DNA of 64,000 nt from DASVBE01 sp963770375. Lineage in GTDB: Bacteria; Actinomycetota; Actinomycetes; Streptosporangiales; Streptosporangiaceae. Under the pieces are notes generated by a model that searched no databases, was not told where the DNA came from, and worked only from the letters and a program-made list of their open reading frames with translations. The DNA lies in NCBI GenBank assembly GCA_963770375.1, contig CAVYPM010000029.1, positions 270,176-334,175 of the forward strand, given 5' to 3'. Every line of letters begins with the position of its first letter. Position 1 is the stretch's first letter. Positions 1 to 9,834 of the stretch are shown here, in pieces. Position numbers and translations under genes: made by a program.

Positions 1-162
1 GCGGTCTATTTGGCTGACATCTGCGGAGGCGGGGAAGCAGATGACGTCATCGGTGCGGGCAGCCTCGAAGCCTGCGAGGTATTGCCTGACGGTGTCTGCG
101 TCGGTCGCGGCGCCTGCGACGACCTGCTGGGCGTAGTCGCCGAGGAAGGCGTAGTGCCACAC
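1..162 (-). pseudogene. C-terminal fragment of a luciferase-like (LLM) oxidoreductase, cut by the window edge
   Basis: The minus strand reads a coding-like stretch beginning VWHYAFLGDYAQQVV and containing DDVICFPASADVSQ, which resembles the C-terminal end of F420-dependent LLM oxidoreductases. In frame it is closed upstream by a TGA only about 25 codons before the GTG, so no complete N-terminal part can lie to the right. The piece is therefore a 5'-truncated remnant, or a very short product started at GTG 162. It runs off the left edge. The family assignment is from motif feel only and is tentative. Confidence 0.35.
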
Positions 163-236
163 GCGCGCTTGCCGCGATGTGGGTGCGCGTGCATGCGCGC
201 CAGATCTTGCATGGCTGGCTTTTAGACTGGGCGGTC

Positions 237-1022
237 ATGGGCTTGCTGGAGGGGAAGCGTGCGCTGGTCACTGGCGGCACCACCGGCCTGGGCCTGGCTA
301 TCGCCCAGCGTTTCCTGCACGAAGGCGCACGGGTGGTGATCACCGGCCGCGATCACGGTCTCGGCGGGAGCGCCGAGCAGGCGCTGGGACCGCAGGCCCG
401 CTTCATCGCCGCGGACGCCGCTGACCCGGACGCCGTCGCGTCGTCGGTGAGCGCCACCGTGGACCATCTGCGGGGCCTGGATGTGCTGGTGAATAACGCC
501 GGTGTGGGGGTGACCGCGCGGCTGATCGAGACACCGCTGGCCGACTACGAGCGGGTCATGAACGTCAACGTCCGCGGCTACCTGCTGTATGCGCAGCACG
601 CCTATCCGCACCTGGCCCGGCACCGTGGCTGCATGATCCACATTGCCTCGGACGCCGGGATCTGGGGCGAGCAGGCAACCGGCCTGTACTCGGTGACCAA
701 GGCCGCCGTCATCATGCTGGGAAAGATGCTCGCGCTGGACGGCGGCCCCGATGGCGTGCGCTCCAACGTGCTGTGCCCGGGCGACATCTGGCCTGGCATG
801 CGGCACATGGCGCCGCCCGGCCAAGATGACACAGGCGAAAACGGCGGCGACTGGCCGGTGCCGCCGATCGGCAGGGTCGGCCAGGCCCGCGACGTCGCAG
901 CCGCAGCGGTGTTCTACGCCAGCCAGGAAACCGAGTTCATCACCGGGACCACGCTGCTGGTAGACGGCGGCATGACAGCCGGCTACCTGCAGCGCGAACA
1001 CAGCCCTCAGCCCGGCAACTGA
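237..1022 (+). CDS. SDR family NAD(P)-dependent oxidoreductase
   Basis: A 261-residue classical short-chain dehydrogenase. The cofactor motif TGGTTGLG is near residue 12, NNAGVG marks the central strand, and the catalytic Ser (HIAS) and YSVTK (YxxxK) are present. A C-terminal LVDGGMTAGY motif is typical of the family. The ATG at 237 is chosen because the Rossmann fold starts right after it; a longer in-frame start at 177 would add 20 unconserved residues. The substrate cannot be told. It stands alone, with a remnant to the left and a membrane-anchored SRPBCC gene 123 bp to the right. Confidence 0.88.
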   Translation: MGLLEGKRALVTGGTTGLGLAIAQRFLHEGARVVITGRDHGLGGSAEQALGPQARFIAADAADPDAVASSVSATVDHLRGLDVLVNNAGVGVTARLIETPLADYERVMNVNVRGYLLYAQHAYPHLARHRGCMIHIASDAGIWGEQATGLYSVTKAAVIMLGKMLALDGGPDGVRSNVLCPGDIWPGMRHMAPPGQDDTGENGGDWPVPPIGRVGQARDVAAAAVFYASQETEFITGTTLLVDGGMTAGYLQREHSPQPGN

Positions 1023-1145
1023 TGAAAAATCAGCGCCGACGCGGCACCGAGTCAGCGCGACAGGCCACACTCACCGCGGCTACCGTCGCGCTCGGAGAGT
1101 ATATGAAGCCAGCGGGCTATATCGACCGCGGGCGGGAGGGACAGA

Positions 1146-1826
1146 ATGAGATACCGGCATGTCGTGGGTGTAACCGCTCTTGGATGCGCGGCGGCCGCCT
1201 GCATCTTCTTGGCCAGACGCTGGCAGCTGCGGTGGGGCGCGACCGGTCAGGAGTCCAGCGAGCCCTTGCCTGGCGATGACCTCATCGCCGATCCAGACCT
1301 CACAGCAACCCGCGCCATCACCGTTGGTGTTCCGGCCGGTCAGGTATGGCCGTGGATCGCCCAGCTGGGGCAGGGGCGCGGCGGGTTCTACAGCTACGAC
1401 TTCCTCGAAAACCTGGTCGGCTGCCATATCCACAGCGCTGACCGAATCGTGCCCGAGTGGCAGGACGCCGTGGTCGGCGATGAGATCAAGCTCGCTCCCC
1501 AGGTCGGTCTTGTCGTGGCCCTTCTGGAACGGGGGCGATCACTTGTTCTGCGCGGCGGTGTGCCGATGGGGAACGCCCCGCCCCCTTACCACTTCACCTG
1601 GGCCTTCGTGCTCCGGGATGAGCTATCCGGAGCAACGCGGCTGCTGGTGCGCGAGAGATACGCGTACACGCGGCCGTGGGCCCGGCTCCTGGTCGAGCCG
1701 GTTGAGGTGGTCAGCTTCGTGATGAGCCAGAAGATGCTCCGCGGGATCAGGCACCGGGCCGAATACTCCGCTGCCCTTCAAGGGGAGCCCGGCACCGAAC
1801 CGGTCTTAGGAGCGGGCGCCGTATGA
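1146..1826 (+). CDS. Membrane-anchored SRPBCC (START-like) domain protein
   Basis: A 226-residue protein with one N-terminal hydrophobic segment (about residues 7-23) followed by a polyketide-cyclase/SRPBCC-type ligand-binding fold. The stretch VPAGQVWPWIAQLGQGRGGF is characteristic of this group, which is common in actinomycetes. A strong ribosome site (GGGAGGG) sits 7 nt before the ATG. The expected role is binding of a hydrophobic ligand at the cytoplasmic membrane; the ligand is unknown. The neighbouring genes do not suggest a pathway. Confidence 0.8.
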   Translation: MRYRHVVGVTALGCAAAACIFLARRWQLRWGATGQESSEPLPGDDLIADPDLTATRAITVGVPAGQVWPWIAQLGQGRGGFYSYDFLENLVGCHIHSADRIVPEWQDAVVGDEIKLAPQVGLVVALLERGRSLVLRGGVPMGNAPPPYHFTWAFVLRDELSGATRLLVRERYAYTRPWARLLVEPVEVVSFVMSQKMLRGIRHRAEYSAALQGEPGTEPVLGAGAV

Positions 1827-1901
1827 GCACATCGCGGCAACTGAGTGAGTGGGAGAAGACGAAATCTAGCCGGCCCGTCGCGGTTCTTTTGGGCTGAATG
1901 G

Positions 1902-2896
1902 TTAGGGTGTTGCGGGCGGGTGGAGCCCGGCCAGGATGGCCTGGCCGTGGTTGGCGACGATGGACAGGTGACCGTCGCCGGGAAACCAGTGGGTGGTGCA
2001 GTGGGGGATGAGCTTGGCCAGGTGGCGGGCCATCACCGGGGGTGCGTTGCGGTCCAGTTCGCCCTGCCAGAGCAGGACCGGGATCTGGATCTGTTCCGGG
2101 GACAGCCGCCAGGGGCTGGCCATCAGCGCCATGTCCTGGACCGCGCCAGCGGCGCCTGGCCGTAGTGCCTCGCGCAGGGCGGCCAGGTAGGCGCTGGCCA
2201 TCGGGGGGTCGGCGAGCGCGCGGCGATCGGGTTCGGGTAGCGCAGCCGCGGTCTGGGCCAGCACTCGCTGTGGGTAGCGGCGCGCCGCCATCCGGACGCC
2301 TGCCCAGGTTGCCCTGGCCAGCCAGGGGCGGGTGCGGCTGGTGCGCCGGATCTTGGCGACCGCGGGATCCAGGCCGGCCACCAGGCCGGCGATCTCGTCG
2401 GGCCCGACGCAGGCAACAGGCCGGCCGCGGTGACCCGTCCGGGCAGCAGCTGGGCACAGGCCAGCGCATAGGGGACGCCACCGGAGTAGCCGAGTACCCC
2501 GAACCGGCCAAGGCCCAGCACATCGGCCAGCGCGCTGACGTCGGCTGGCCAGTCCAGGATGCGGCGGCCGTGCTGCCGGCCCGACCCGCCCAGGCCGGGC
2601 CGGTCCACCGCGATCACCCGGAAGCCGCGCCCCTCCGCGCTGCCTGGTGGCCACATCAGCCATTCCACCGCGCAGCTCGGCGTACCTGGGAAGTACAGCA
2701 GCGGAGCGCCTGCACGCAACCCGTACTCCCGGTAGGCAAGGCGGCGGCCGCCCGGAACGCGTACCACCGCCCGGTCCTCCCGCACATCCGTCACCCGCCC
2801 AGCATGGCCGGCCGGACGGCCAGAACCAGTGCCGAACGACCCGCCAGCCTCAGCCACATGGCCCACCGGAATGCGTGACGACGGCATGAAGCCCAT
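1902..2896 (-). pseudogene. Alpha/beta hydrolase, interrupted by one frameshift
   Basis: The fold is spread over two reading frames. The first (2896 down to about 2420) carries the oxyanion/strand region YFPGTPS and the nucleophile elbow GYSGG. The second (about 2420 to 1902) carries the acid in GELDRN and the histidine in GDGHLS. All three members of a Ser-Asp-His triad are thus present, but a single base change near 2405-2425 separates them. Sequence on both sides is still sense-like, so the break is recent or is an assembly error. The start is uncertain: ATG 2896 or a later GTG near VTDVRED. The substrate is unknown. Confidence 0.75.
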
Positions 2897-2995
2897 GAGC
2901 TATCCACACGCCCAGAGCGGCATGTGAGTGCTCAGGCAGACCGGTCGGATCAGCGGACTGACGGTGCCGTCGAGCGCATCTAGAGAACGTATGGG

Positions 2996-3604
2996 CTATC
3001 TGCCGAGGGCGAGAGCGAGGAGGGTATCGACCGCAGTTTCGAACGGACGGGTACTCCGTTGCACCTGGGCGAGTAGAAGCCCTCCTTGGAGCGTGGCGAG
3101 CAGAGTCGTGGCGAGGTCGTCCGGGTCGATGTCGGACGGGAGTTTCCCGTCGGCATGGAGGGATCTGCAGTCCATCGCTGATGGCGGCTGCCCACTGATC
3201 GAACCCGGCCGCGATGAGCGCTCGGGCCTCGGGGTCGCTCTCGGCGAGTTGACCACCGAGCGAACCAAGTGGGCAGCCGCCTCTTTGCTTGGGTGCGCCT
3301 CGCCGCGGTGATCACCATCTTCCGCCAGGCTTCGACTCCGTTCGCGCTGCCGAGCGCGTGCCGTGTTGCGATTGACGATGGTGTCGGCTTGGTAGTCGAT
3401 GACCGCCTGCACGAGTTCGTTCTTGTCGGGGAAGTAGTGGTACATCTGCGAGCCGCTGACTTCCGCCGCCACCTTGACGTCTTCCAAGGTGGTGCCCGCC
3501 ACCCCGCGCTCATGGATCAGGGCGGCGGCCTCCTCCACTATTCGTGCCCGGGTGCGTGCTCCCTTGGGGGTGAGCCTCGGCCGGTCACTCGTCTCGTTGG
3601 CCAT
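2996..3604 (-). pseudogene. TetR/AcrR family regulator with three apparent frameshifts
   Basis: The N-terminal HTH is intact (RIVEEAAALIHERGVAGTTL, then a recognition-helix region ending MYHYFPDKNEL). Past residue about 75 the protein-like sequence moves through three frames: NGVEAWRKMVITAARRTQ, then GCPLGSLGGQLAESDPEARA, then back to the first frame with SLHADGKLPSDIDPDDLA to the stop. The breaks lie near 3350-3370, 3280 and 3170. Read together the pieces give a normal-length regulator of about 195 residues. It diverges from the SDR gene at 3700, with a palindrome over that gene's promoter, so it probably repressed that gene. Confidence 0.78.
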
Positions 3605-3625
3605 CCACCAAGGCTAGCAGGATTT

Positions 3626-3659
3626 TGGGTTTGACAACCCAGTGCCCCAGGGCTAAAGT
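3626..3659 (+). promoter_or_regulatory. Promoter with TetR-type operator in front of the SDR at 3700
   Basis: TTGACA (3631-3636) and TAAAGT (3654-3659) are separated by 17 bp. An inverted repeat TGGGTT-TGAC-AACCCA (3626-3641) covers the -35 element. The site lies between the divergent TetR and SDR genes, the usual place for a TetR operator. Confidence 0.6.
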
Positions 3660-3699
3660 GAGTCACGTAACCCATTTTGACGAGAGGACGACACGCCGC

Positions 3700-4621
3700 A
3701 TGACTGACCTAGAGGGCAAGACGGCTCTGATCACGGGCGCCAACGCCGGGATCGGCAAGGAGGTGGCCCGGCAACTGGCATTACGTCCCGAGATGGCGCG
3801 GATCTACCTGGCGTGCCGGAACCGAGATCGGGCGACGACGGCAAAGGCCGAGCTCGAAGCCGAGACCGGCCGGCGCATCTTCGACATCGTTGTCATGGAC
3901 GTCGCCGATCTGGGTTCGGTCCGCGCCGGCCTGGCGGCCATCGACGGATCCGTCGACGCGCTGGTCATGAACGCCGGCGTCATTGGCCCGCAGACGATGG
4001 ACTTGACCGCTGACGGGGTCACCACCGTGTTCGCGACGAACGTCCTTGGCCACGTCGTCCTCCTCGAAGGGCTCCTGGCCGAGGACCGGCTTGGCGAGGT
4101 TGCGGTCCTCGCCGGAAGTGAAGCAGTCCGCGGAGTTCCGAAGTTGCGGATGAAAGGGCCATCCTTCGTCTCAACCTCAGCCGATGAACTCGCCACCGTC
4201 ATCGACGGCAGCTACTTCGCCAGCAGAAAAGCTGACTTCAACCTGGCGTTCGGCGCAGGCCAAGTACATCGGGGCCCTCTGGATGGCCTACCTGGCCCGC
4301 CAACACCCCGACCGCCGATTCATCACCGTGAGCCCCGGGAACACCACCGGCACCCAAGCCCCCAACGACCTTCCCCTACCGATGCGGGTAGCCGCCAAGT
4401 ACGTCATGCCCGCCCTAGGTCTCGCCCACAAACTCGACGTGGGAGCGAAGCGGCTCGTCGACGGCGTCACCGACCCGACCCTGTCCAGCGGCGTGTTCTA
4501 CGCCAGCGCGGCCAACAAGCTGAACGGGTCCGTTGGTCAACCAAGCGGACATCTTGCCCGATCTGGCCAACCCGTCGTTTCAGGACCACGCCAACGAGGC
4601 CATCCACCGCTTCATCACCTA
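3700..4621 (+). pseudogene. SDR family oxidoreductase with two frameshifts
   Basis: It starts at ATG 3700 with MTDLEGKTALITGANAGIGK (TGxxxGIG motif) and continues with VMNAGVIGP. The frame changes near 4252 (into the frame reading AQAKYIGALWMAYLARQHPD) and again near 4527, where the third frame ends PSFQDHANEAIHRFIT before TAG 4621. Pieced together it is a roughly 305-residue SDR of the protochlorophyllide-reductase/WW-domain-oxidoreductase-like group. Around the first break the catalytic YxxxK reads F-x-x-x-K, so the active Tyr may be lost. It diverges from the TetR-like gene, which is also broken. Confidence 0.75.
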
Positions 4622-5203
4622 GACATTCGCAGAGTAGCTCGCCGACCGGTTCCACAGACGCCGAGTCAACATTCAGGAGCACGACCGCTCATCGGCAGAA
4701 TCGGGTCTGTCTCGCCAACGGCTCTGTCGCACATCCGGTGGTAGCCGGGCATAATGGTGGCGATTAGCGGCCGGGCTCGCGACATCGCAGGTCAGTAGCC
4801 GGGTGGCCGCACTGGCGAAATTGGCTGACCTGCCTCCCGGCCACTTCGCGTGCCCGGCGTGGCGGGCCGGCATCCTCCGCCGTAGCACCGTCAGTACGGG
4901 AAAGAACGAGTTCAGAGCACTGGCAGCACTCTCAGTAACCGAGAAGACCAGCCGGGAGCCACTAACCGTTACCACCGGATGTGAGATGGAGCCGAACGTC
5001 GGACAGACCCCCGGGGCCAGCCGCACAGCAGTCACAGGCATGCAGGCCCCCATCTCCATAAGGACAGGCCTGTCAGCCTGCCAGGATCCTTCTGAAGGTC
5101 ACCCGCATATGGAGCCATATCCGGATGTTCCGTCCTCGGATGAGAGCGTCCTGTTCGAGTGCACAGAGCCCGAGCTGCAGCCGGCGCCCACCTGCCGAGT
5201 CGG
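4622..5203. other. 582-bp stretch without a recognisable gene
   Basis: Open frames exist on both strands, but none gives recognisable protein sequence or a good ribosome site. It lies between two convergent broken genes and may be eroded coding DNA. Confidence 0.4.
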
Positions 5204-6030
5204 TCAGGACTGCAGGAAGGCCAGCAGGTCAGCGTTGATCGTCTCGGCCTGGGTGGTCGGCATGCCGTGCGGGAATCCTTTGTAGGTCTTCAGCGTCCCG
5301 TTCTGCACGAGCTCGCGCGGACAGCGGTCCGGAGTCGGCGTAGGGGACGATCTGGTCGTCGTCGCCGTGCATCACCAGGACCGGCACCGTGATCTTCTTG
5401 AGGTCCTCGGTGAAATCGGTCTGGGAGAAGGCGACGATGCCGTCGTAGTGTGCCTTCGCTCCGCCCATCATCCCCTGGCGCCACCAGTTCTCGATGATCG
5501 CCTCCGAGGATTCCACGCCGGGCCGGTTGAAGCCGTAGAAGGGGCCTGACGGCAGGGCCCGGTAGAACTCGGACCGGTTGGCGGCCAGCTGGGCCTGGAG
5601 GTCGTCGAACACGCTCTTCGGCAGGCCGCCGGGGTTGGCGTCGGTCTGCACCATGAGCGGCGGCACCGCACTGATCAGTACCGCTTTCGCCACACGGCTC
5701 TCACCGTGCCGGGCGATGTAGTGCACGACCTCGCCGCCACCGGTGGAGTGCCCGACGTGGATCGGCGTCCTGGAGATCGAGATGGGCAGTCAGCGCAGCC
5801 AGGTCGTCGGCGTAGTGGTCCATGTCGTGACCGTCGCCGGTCTGCGTGGAGCGTCCGTGCCCGCGCCGGTCATGGGCGATGACGCGGTAGCCGTGCTGCA
5901 GGAAGAACAGCATCTGGGTGTCCCAGTCGTCGCCCGAGAGCGGCCAGCCGTGGCTGAAGACGATCGGTTGGCCCGAGCCCCAGTCCTTGTAGAAGATCTC
6001 CGTGCCATCGGTCGTCGTGATCGTGCCCAT
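5204..6030 (-). pseudogene. Non-heme chloroperoxidase-type alpha/beta hydrolase with two frameshifts
   Basis: It starts at ATG 6030 after AGGGAGG with MGTITTTDGTEIFYKDWGSG, the standard opening of the chloroperoxidase-like esterase group. The frame breaks near 5755, just before the nucleophile motif GHSTGGGEVVHY, and again near 5315, after MHGDDDQIVPY. The last frame reads KTYKGFPHGMPTTQAET with the catalytic His and ends at TGA 5204. All catalytic residues are present and the total length is about 275 residues, normal for the family. Such enzymes are cofactor-free serine hydrolases/perhydrolases. Confidence 0.8.
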
Positions 6031-6257
6031 GCGTCTGCCTCCCTTGGTCTGGGCGTTGACGCCGGAACGTCCGCACTAGCGGGCTAACTATCTTTCAGTT
6101 AACACCCCAGGCCACTCGGCTGCCGCCGCGATGAACCCGCGGGATCGGCGTCCGATCTGGAACGTGACGGGCCCCGCGGCCCACACCGTCGCGACGGAAT
6201 GACCGAACGAGGGCCAGACCCAATGGCTCACTCACCGGCATGGGAGTTGATGCCTCC

Positions 6258-7184
6258 TCAGGTTCCGGAGGCCATGTAGGCGGCGAGGATGTAGTTGGGG
6301 TGGCGGTCGAGGTTCTGGCGGGCGCGGTCGTATCGCATGGTGGTGCGGGGGTCGGCGTGGCGGGCGGCGATCTGGACATCGCGCAGGTCGACGCCGGCGC
6401 CGAGCATGGTGGTGACGAAGGTGTGCCGGAGCATGTGCGGGTGCGTCCGCGCGATCCTCACGCCAGCGTTGCCGGCCAGCCGGCGCAGCCGCCGGGTCGC
6501 GGCATGGCGGTCCATCCGGGTCCCGCGGCTGTTCAGCAGGACCGGCCCGGTGCCGCGGCTGCCGGTGGCCCGGTCGATCGCCCGGCCTACCGCGGGTGGC
6601 AGCGGGACGAGCACGATCTTTGTTCCCTTACCGCATATGCGAAGGACCCGGTGGCCGTGCTCCTCGCCGAGGTCCTCGATATTGGCACCGGTGGCTTCGA
6701 AGATCCGCAGCCCCAGCAGGCCGAGCATGGCCACAAGAGCGAAATCGCAGTCGTTGGCGGACTGGCGGGCCGCGGTGAGCAGGGCCTCGAACTGCAGGTG
6801 CGTGAACCCGAGCGTAGGTGACTCAGCTGGCACGGAGGGGCGGCGGACGTACTCGGCAGGCGAGTGCTCCAGGACGCCGTCGATGACGCAGGTCCGGTAG
6901 AACCCCGCCGTGACCGAGAACCGCCGCGACACCGTCGACGGCTTGAACCGGCGCACCTCCTGCATCCACCGGATGTACAGCTCCAGGTGCGGCCGCCGTG
7001 CCGCCAGCGGATCCAGGTCACGGTCCGTGCACCAGGAGAGGTAACAGCGCAGGTCAGACTCGGTGTGACCACGCGAAGAACCCTTGAAGCGCGCCAGGTA
7101 CGCGGCCACCGCTAGCTGCAGAGGGGCCACAGGAGAAACGACGAGGCCGGACGGCATTACAGGTAACTCGTTGAGGTTCGTCAT
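6258..7184 (-). CDS. Tyrosine recombinase / phage-type integrase (XerC/D-like)
   Basis: A 308-residue protein with an N-terminal core-binding (SAM-like) domain (about residues 20-115) and a C-terminal catalytic domain. The catalytic set is visible: Arg in LLGLRIFEATG, HxxR in HPHMLRHTF, His in AARHADPRTT and the nucleophilic Tyr in TMRYDRAR. It would cut and rejoin DNA at short att or resolution sites. No excisionase, replication gene or tRNA lies next to it, so it is an orphan, either the leftover of an integrated element or a resolvase. The flanking genes (a broken hydrolase and a secreted dehydrogenase) give no further hint. Confidence 0.9.
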   Translation of the reverse strand: MTNLNELPVMPSGLVVSPVAPLQLAVAAYLARFKGSSRGHTESDLRCYLSWCTDRDLDPLAARRPHLELYIRWMQEVRRFKPSTVSRRFSVTAGFYRTCVIDGVLEHSPAEYVRRPSVPAESPTLGFTHLQFEALLTAARQSANDCDFALVAMLGLLGLRIFEATGANIEDLGEEHGHRVLRICGKGTKIVLVPLPPAVGRAIDRATGSRGTGPVLLNSRGTRMDRHAATRRLRRLAGNAGVRIARTHPHMLRHTFVTTMLGAGVDLRDVQIAARHADPRTTMRYDRARQNLDRHPNYILAAYMASGT

Positions 7185-7317
7185 GCTCCGACGCTGCGCT
7201 GACTCCCGGGTAAGAGCAACACCAGGCCCCGGAGCGGCAAAGTAGTGCGTTCTCAGGTGTCCAGTCTCAACGGTTTCGGGGGGGACCCTCGTCCGTCCGG
7301 GCGCCGCGTGCCGTATC

Positions 7318-9630
7318 TCAGCGCTTGCGGTATGTCGCGGTATAGGTGGTGTTCACCGCGGGCGCGGTGATGGTGTGGCTCTGCGGGCCGCCGTCCGACC
7401 ACGAGATGAAGTTGTAGGTGGACTTGTTGAATTGCTGTGGCGACGGGGCGCTGACCGAGTTCGCCGAGCCGACGACTACCGTCACGGAGAACGGCGTGGT
7501 GCGCGGCGCCTCGTTCACCACCAGGTCGCTGAGGACGAGGCCGCCCGGGTTGGTCTTGAACGTGAGCACGACCGTCTTCGGGTCCAGCCGGACGCTCGTC
7601 GTCGAGGTCAGCCCGCCCGAGTCGGTCGCGGTCAGCCGCACTTCGAGCCAGCACGGGTATTCGTGGTCCGGCGCGGTGAACGATCCGCTGGAGACACCGG
7701 TGATGGTCTGGATCAGGTGCGTGTGGCAGTCGGTCGGCGTGAAGCAGTGATGCATGATCAGCGACCAGCTCAGCGCCGACGCGGGCAGCGTCCCGTCCTG
7801 CGTATCGGTGGCGTGGCCGGAGAAGGTGATCGTGTCGCCGACCTTCCAGGTCAGGCTTGACGCGGGCGAGTCGATGACCGCGTTCGGCGCGGTGTTGCCG
7901 GCGGTGACGGTGACGGTCGCCGTGTCGCTGGCGCCCTGGTCGTCGGTGACCCGCAGGACCGGGTGATAGACGCCCGCCGTGGTGTAGGTGTAGGACGCCG
8001 TCGGGCCGGTCGCGTCGCCGAACGTTCCGTCGCCGTTGAGATCCCATGAGTAGGTCAGCGGCTCGCCCTCGGGGTCGGACGAGCCGGTGCCGTCGAAGCT
8101 GACCGTCAGCGGGAGCGGGCCGTTGGTCGGGGTCGCCGTGATCACCGCGGTCGGCGGCTGGTTGGCGGCGGTGTAGGTGATGCGGTGGACGGTGCCGTCG
8201 TCCATGTCGACGTAGAACAGGTCGCCGCCGGGGCCGATCTTCAGGTCGACGGGATGCCCGGCGGCGGCGCCGGTCGCGTCGACGCCGACGAACGACTGCA
8301 GCCTGGACGGGTCGGGCAACCCGTTCGTGCCCGGGAGCATCGCCCAGATCTCGTTGCGGGTGTGGTCGGCGAAGAACAGCGCGCCGTTGTACTGCGCCGG
8401 ATACGACCCGCCCTGGTAGAACGCGACCCCGGTGACCGACGAGCCGCCGGTGTGGCAGCCGGAGTAGCTCACCACGCACGCGCTGTGGTTGTACGTGTAG
8501 TACGGCGCGGTGACCGAACCGGGCGCCGAGTACAGGGATGAGCACAGGTTGAGGCCGGCCCCCTGGTAGCCGCTTTGCGGCGACGCTCCCTCATAGCACG
8601 GCCAGCCGAAGTTCGACGCGGTCGCACTCGCCGGTGACACCACGCGGTCGATCTCCTCCCAGGTGTTCCAGCCGACGTCGCCGACCCACAGTTCATCGGT
8701 GCCCGGGCGCTGGGTGATGCGGAACGGGTTGCGCAGCCCGTAGGCCACGATGCGCCGCGCGTTGGCATCCGATGAGGAGTAGAACGGGTTGCCGGGCACG
8801 CCCGCGCCGGTGGCGGGATCGATCCGCAGCACCGCGCCGTCGAGGGTTGCCGGGCCGTCGGTACGCCGGACGCTCTGGCTGCGCAGCGCGCCGCCCTCCG
8901 CGCCGGGCGGGCTCAGCGCGGTGCCGGCCGCGCCGGGCGGGTCGCCACAGGGATTCGCCTGGTCGCCGGCGTAAGTCGCGCCGTACTGCCCGTAGTCGAC
9001 GTTGTTGAAGCTGGCGCCGTCGCCGCCACTGACGTACAGATGCCCGTCGCGGCCGAACAACAGCGTGCCGATCGAGTGGCTCGGGAACTGCTGGCACCAG
9101 TTGTTGATGAGCACCTGCTCGGTGCCGGTCATGACGTTCCCGCTGATCGGCAGCCGCGACACGCGGGCCGACACCAGGCAGCCGTCGGTGGTCGGGCCCG
9201 GCGGCGTCGGGCAGGCGTCGCCCCACACCGGTGCCGTGCCGCCGATCGGGGCGTCATACGCGTAGAGCACGTAGACGTATGGGTCTGCGGGGAAGTTGGG
9301 GGCGAGCGCCAGGCCGAGCAGGCCGCGATCCCAGTAGTCGTCGACCTCGCCCGACAGGTCGGCGAAGGTGACCGGGCTCGTGTCGGTCAGGCTCTGAAAG
9401 ACCTTGATCACGCCGTTCTTCTGGCCGACGAAGATCCGCCCGTCGGGTGCGAATTGCAGCACCGTCGGGTTGGTCAGCCCGCTCAGCACGACCGAATCGC
9501 GGAACCCGGTGGGCAACGTGGACGCCCCTGCCGGGCTCGGCCCGGCCTGCGCGACGAGCGTGGCGCCCAGCACCACCGCTGCTGTACTGATCAGCCCGCG
9601 CCAACGCGCGGCAACCCCAAGACGTCCCAT
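7318..9630 (-). CDS. Secreted GSDH-fold (PQQ-type sugar dehydrogenase-like) protein with PKD domain
   Basis: About 770 residues. A hydrophobic signal segment (VVLGATLVAQAG) ends in an AGAS-like cleavage region. A six-bladed propeller follows, of the soluble glucose/aldose dehydrogenase (GSDH/YliI) type, with GLTNPTVLQFAPDGRIFVGQ, RGLLGLALAPNF, YGLRNPFRI and DVGWNTWEEIDRV. Next come a PKD domain (PPTAVITATPTNGPLPLTVS, FDGTGSSDPEGEPLTYSWD) and a further beta-rich domain. Family members oxidise sugars outside the membrane with PQQ, but some only bind ligand. The start at 9630 has a G-rich ribosome site; an upstream ATG at 9693 is possible. No pqq biosynthesis gene is in the window. Confidence 0.82.
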   Translation of the reverse strand: MGRLGVAARWRGLISTAAVVLGATLVAQAGPSPAGASTLPTGFRDSVVLSGLTNPTVLQFAPDGRIFVGQKNGVIKVFQSLTDTSPVTFADLSGEVDDYWDRGLLGLALAPNFPADPYVYVLYAYDAPIGGTAPVWGDACPTPPGPTTDGCLVSARVSRLPISGNVMTGTEQVLINNWCQQFPSHSIGTLLFGRDGHLYVSGGDGASFNNVDYGQYGATYAGDQANPCGDPPGAAGTALSPPGAEGGALRSQSVRRTDGPATLDGAVLRIDPATGAGVPGNPFYSSSDANARRIVAYGLRNPFRITQRPGTDELWVGDVGWNTWEEIDRVVSPASATASNFGWPCYEGASPQSGYQGAGLNLCSSLYSAPGSVTAPYYTYNHSACVVSYSGCHTGGSSVTGVAFYQGGSYPAQYNGALFFADHTRNEIWAMLPGTNGLPDPSRLQSFVGVDATGAAAGHPVDLKIGPGGDLFYVDMDDGTVHRITYTAANQPPTAVITATPTNGPLPLTVSFDGTGSSDPEGEPLTYSWDLNGDGTFGDATGPTASYTYTTAGVYHPVLRVTDDQGASDTATVTVTAGNTAPNAVIDSPASSLTWKVGDTITFSGHATDTQDGTLPASALSWSLIMHHCFTPTDCHTHLIQTITGVSSGSFTAPDHEYPCWLEVRLTATDSGGLTSTTSVRLDPKTVVLTFKTNPGGLVLSDLVVNEAPRTTPFSVTVVVGSANSVSAPSPQQFNKSTYNFISWSDGGPQSHTITAPAVNTTYTATYRKR

Positions 9631-9834
9631 GCCGCCCCCCGGCGGTCCGCTCCCCAGCGCACGGCCGCTTCCGCGCGCCGCTTCGCCCCGCATTCTGCTC
9701 GCCAGACAGGCACCGCGTCCGCGCTTTGGACAACTTACTCACATCGGCATGAGCGGATGCCTGGATTGTTTGCGAAGGTAGCAGACGGGAGCGGCGCGAC
9801 GAGAGACGCGGCGTGTGAGGCCGGGCGGCGCTCG

